Positions 40,518 to 42,082 of a DNA stretch of 42,082 nucleotides are shown piece by piece. Each line of letters begins with the position of its first letter. The first letter of the stretch is position 1. The notes beneath the pieces were generated by a model, which ran no database searches, was not told the origin of the DNA, and worked only from the letters and a program-made list of their open reading frames with translations. Source of the stretch: Acidimicrobiia bacterium. GTDB lineage: Bacteria; Actinomycetota; Acidimicrobiia; Acidimicrobiales; SZUA-35. The stretch covers positions 1 to 42,082 of the forward strand of contig QIKW01000094.1 in the NCBI GenBank assembly GCA_003231975.1, written 5' to 3'. Made by a program: the position numbers and the translations under genes.

Positions 40518-42082
40518 ATGGAAGCAGCATCTTTGATCTCTCGTGCTATTCGTTTCGTTGCCTTGTTGGTGGGTGGGGGTTGGCGTCGTTCGGGGATGGT
40601 GTTGTTGGTGGTTGGGGGTTTGCTGGCTTCGCTTGTTGTGCCGGTCGTTTCGCCTGTGTCGGCTGATTCGGGTGGTCTGGTTGTTGAGGGCTCTGGTTCT
40701 GATCGGTTTGTGTTGCCTGGGGTTGATGATGGGGGTTCTGTGTTGGGGCAAGTTTCGGGCCGGGAGCGGCCTTTGCCCGAGCCGGAACCGATTCGGGCGC
40801 CTGGGGCTGATTTGAAGGTCATCGAGATTCCTGAGGATGGGATTGTTAAGACTCCTGTTCCGGTTTTTGAAGACGTGGGTTTGCCGGTTCGGGCGTCGAC
40901 GGTGGCGGTTAGGGCAGGCGATTCTGGTAAGTCGATCCGGTTTGATGGCACCCCGTTTGGTTTGGGTGTTCCGGCTGCTGGTGGCGGTGAGGGCCGGTCG
41001 GTGAGGTTGGAGACTTTGCCTGTTGGGATGGCGAGGGAGTTCTCTCCGATGGGGGCGGTGGCGGCTATTTCGTTCACCGGGTTTGGTAAGTCGCGGGTGG
41101 CGGGTGTTGATGAGCGGGTCCGCGGTGGTGAGCCTGGTTTGGGAGCGGGGTCTGGCTGGGTTTTGGAGTTTGATCCTGAGGCTCTGTCTGGGTTGCCGGT
41201 TGGGATGCGGGATCGGTTGGCGGTGTTTGTGTGGGCTGGTTGTGAGGGCCGGAGCGCGGTGTGTGATGTGGTTGAGCAGTTGCCGACTGCGCGGAATCCT
41301 GAGACGGGTTTCCTTGAAGCTGAGCTGCCTGCGTCGGTGGTTTCTGATTTGGGTGGGTTGTCTTTGCCTCGGGCCGGGGGCGGGGGCGGTTTTGGCGGTG
41401 TGTTGGGTCAGGGCGCGGGCGGTTCTGCGTTGTTCACTGGGGTGGCTACTGGGCTGGCCGGTGGGGGCGGTTCGTATGCGGCTTCTGATGGGGCGTCGTT
41501 GGCGACTTGGCAGGTTGGTACTTCTAGTGGTTACGCGGAGTCTTCTTATCAGATGGTGTTGCCGCCTTCGGTTGGTCCGGTGCCTTCGGTTGGGGTTTCG
41601 TATTCGTCTGGGTCTGTTGATGGCATGAACTCGGCTACGAACAATCAGCCTGGCCAGGCTGGGATTGGCTGGTCTTTGACTAAGCCGGTGATTCGCCGGG
41701 TGACGCGCAACTGCGCTACGGGTTTGGTTGACAGCTCGGGGCAGTACGAGGGGAATCCGTGTTTGGCCACTGGTGATGCTGATGCGGGGTTCACGATGAC
41801 GATGGCGGGGGTTGGTGGCCGTCTGGTCAAGACCGGCGCCACTGGCCCTCATCCGTATTATCCGGGGGCTTCCTATGTGGCCTATGAGCTGGAAACGAAG
41901 AACGATTTCCGGATCTGGAAGGTTCAGGCCGATGCAGCCAAGGGCGACGGGGCTGGCGGCACAGGCGGTTTGATGGGCGAGTGGTGGGAGGTCACTACTG
42001 GTGCGGGTGTGTTGTTTGTGTTCGGCCGGAACTGGGTGATGAAGCCAACCAGCAGCGGGGCTTCGCCTTTGCGCGAAACCCG
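40518..42082 (+). CDS. RHS/SpvB-like secreted protein, N-terminal part, cut by the window edge
   Basis: Open from ATG 40518 to the last base, at least 521 residues. The N-terminus has a basic region and a hydrophobic signal segment (SGMVLLVVGGLLASLVVPVV, then VSADS). A long Gly/Val/Pro-rich region follows. Near residue 350-380 it reads YQMVLPPSVGPVPSVGVSYS then SGSVDGMNSATNNQPGQAG and IGWSL, the classic opening of RHS/SpvB-type shells, in which YD-repeat cocoons usually follow. Such proteins often carry a C-terminal toxin or adhesin part; that part is outside this window. Codon use is visibly richer in GTT/GGT/TTG than the neighbouring core genes. The 463-codon antisense frame over it is a shadow. 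Confidence 0.8.
   Translation, partial: MEAASLISRAIRFVALLVGGGWRRSGMVLLVVGGLLASLVVPVVSPVSADSGGLVVEGSGSDRFVLPGVDDGGSVLGQVSGRERPLPEPEPIRAPGADLKVIEIPEDGIVKTPVPVFEDVGLPVRASTVAVRAGDSGKSIRFDGTPFGLGVPAAGGGEGRSVRLETLPVGMAREFSPMGAVAAISFTGFGKSRVAGVDERVRGGEPGLGAGSGWVLEFDPEALSGLPVGMRDRLAVFVWAGCEGRSAVCDVVEQLPTARNPETGFLEAELPASVVSDLGGLSLPRAGGGGGFGGVLGQGAGGSALFTGVATGLAGGGGSYAASDGASLATWQVGTSSGYAESSYQMVLPPSVGPVPSVGVSYSSGSVDGMNSATNNQPGQAGIGWSLTKPVIRRVTRNCATGLVDSSGQYEGNPCLATGDADAGFTMTMAGVGGRLVKTGATGPHPYYPGASYVAYELETKNDFRIWKVQADAAKGDGAGGTGGLMGEWWEVTTGAGVLFVFGRNWVMKPTSSGASPLRET

Noticed and set aside
40461-41852. 463-codon minus-strand frame
   Set aside because: Arg/Pro/Asn-rich low-complexity translation typical of an antisense shadow; the plus strand carries a signal peptide and RHS motif in the same region.
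1-42082. CRISPR array, tRNA, rRNA or insertion sequence
   Set aside because: No regularly spaced repeats with unique spacers, no cloverleaf or rRNA segments and no transposase motifs were seen; the repeats present are tandem or palindromic.

Overview
The window reads as a contiguous piece of chromosome from a high-GC actinobacterium, most likely of the class Acidimicrobiia. The supporting genes are typical of Actinobacteria: a fused 2-oxoglutarate decarboxylase/dehydrogenase (Kgd), the NucS/EndoMS mismatch endonuclease, UvrD2 with an HRDC domain, a luciferase-like F420-type oxidoreductase, a PIG-L deacetylase of the mycothiol type, dodecin, and several CoA-dependent lipid enzymes. The class-level placement is inference from gene content. 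No rRNA, tRNA, CRISPR array or recognisable transposase was seen.

Layout. 1-2.5 kb is accessory: a frameshifted exported two-domain LamG-type gene on the minus strand, then a PIN/antitoxin pair. 2.5-9.3 kb holds a small unknown gene, dodecin, a PIG-L deacetylase plus alpha-methylacyl-CoA racemase pair, an ElaA acetyltransferase/thioredoxin/CcdA-like three-gene operon, two HpcH/HpaI-type CoA lyases in tandem, and a 60-residue DUF2510-like mini-protein. 9.3-16.2 kb holds a bPH2-SHOCT membrane protein, uvrD2, and a minus-strand run xth - thioesterase - antiporter. The 275-bp gap between uvrD2 and the antiporter is packed with repeats. 16.2-25 kb holds kgd, whose linker carries in-frame 90-bp tandem repeats, then a membrane protein, a NYN-S1-lysine-rich-tail protein (frameshifted in its tail), EttA and CysQ. 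25-35.6 kb holds an alpha/beta hydrolase, an ABC1/UbiB kinase, nucS, an esterase lipoprotein, a MaoC/SDR beta-oxidation pair, a VanW protein, a geranylgeranyl-reductase-like flavoprotein and an LLM oxidoreductase. 35.6-40.3 kb holds pyruvate carboxylase and an acyl-CoA dehydrogenase. From 40.5 kb to the right edge is the start of a large secreted RHS/SpvB-like protein, cut by the window.

How the genes fit together. Kgd, pyruvate carboxylase and the malyl-CoA-lyase-type enzymes are central carbon metabolism. The racemase, acyl-CoA dehydrogenase, MaoC hydratase, SDR and thioesterase form a scattered set for branched or steroid-like acyl-CoA breakdown. The thioredoxin and CcdA-like pair look like DipZ split into two genes. 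UvrD2, NucS and Xth are DNA repair.

Most worth a second look: (i) a two-hairpin repeat in the uvrD2/antiporter gap that resembles the repeat expanded in frame inside the kgd linker; (ii) a 46-bp palindromic element present twice in inverted orientation about 7 kb apart; (iii) the NYN nuclease - S1 - histone-H1-like-tail protein; (iv) the free-standing DUF2510-like mini-protein; (v) the RHS gene at the right edge. No gap between genes exceeds 300 bp. Bases 1-89 hold nothing I can support.
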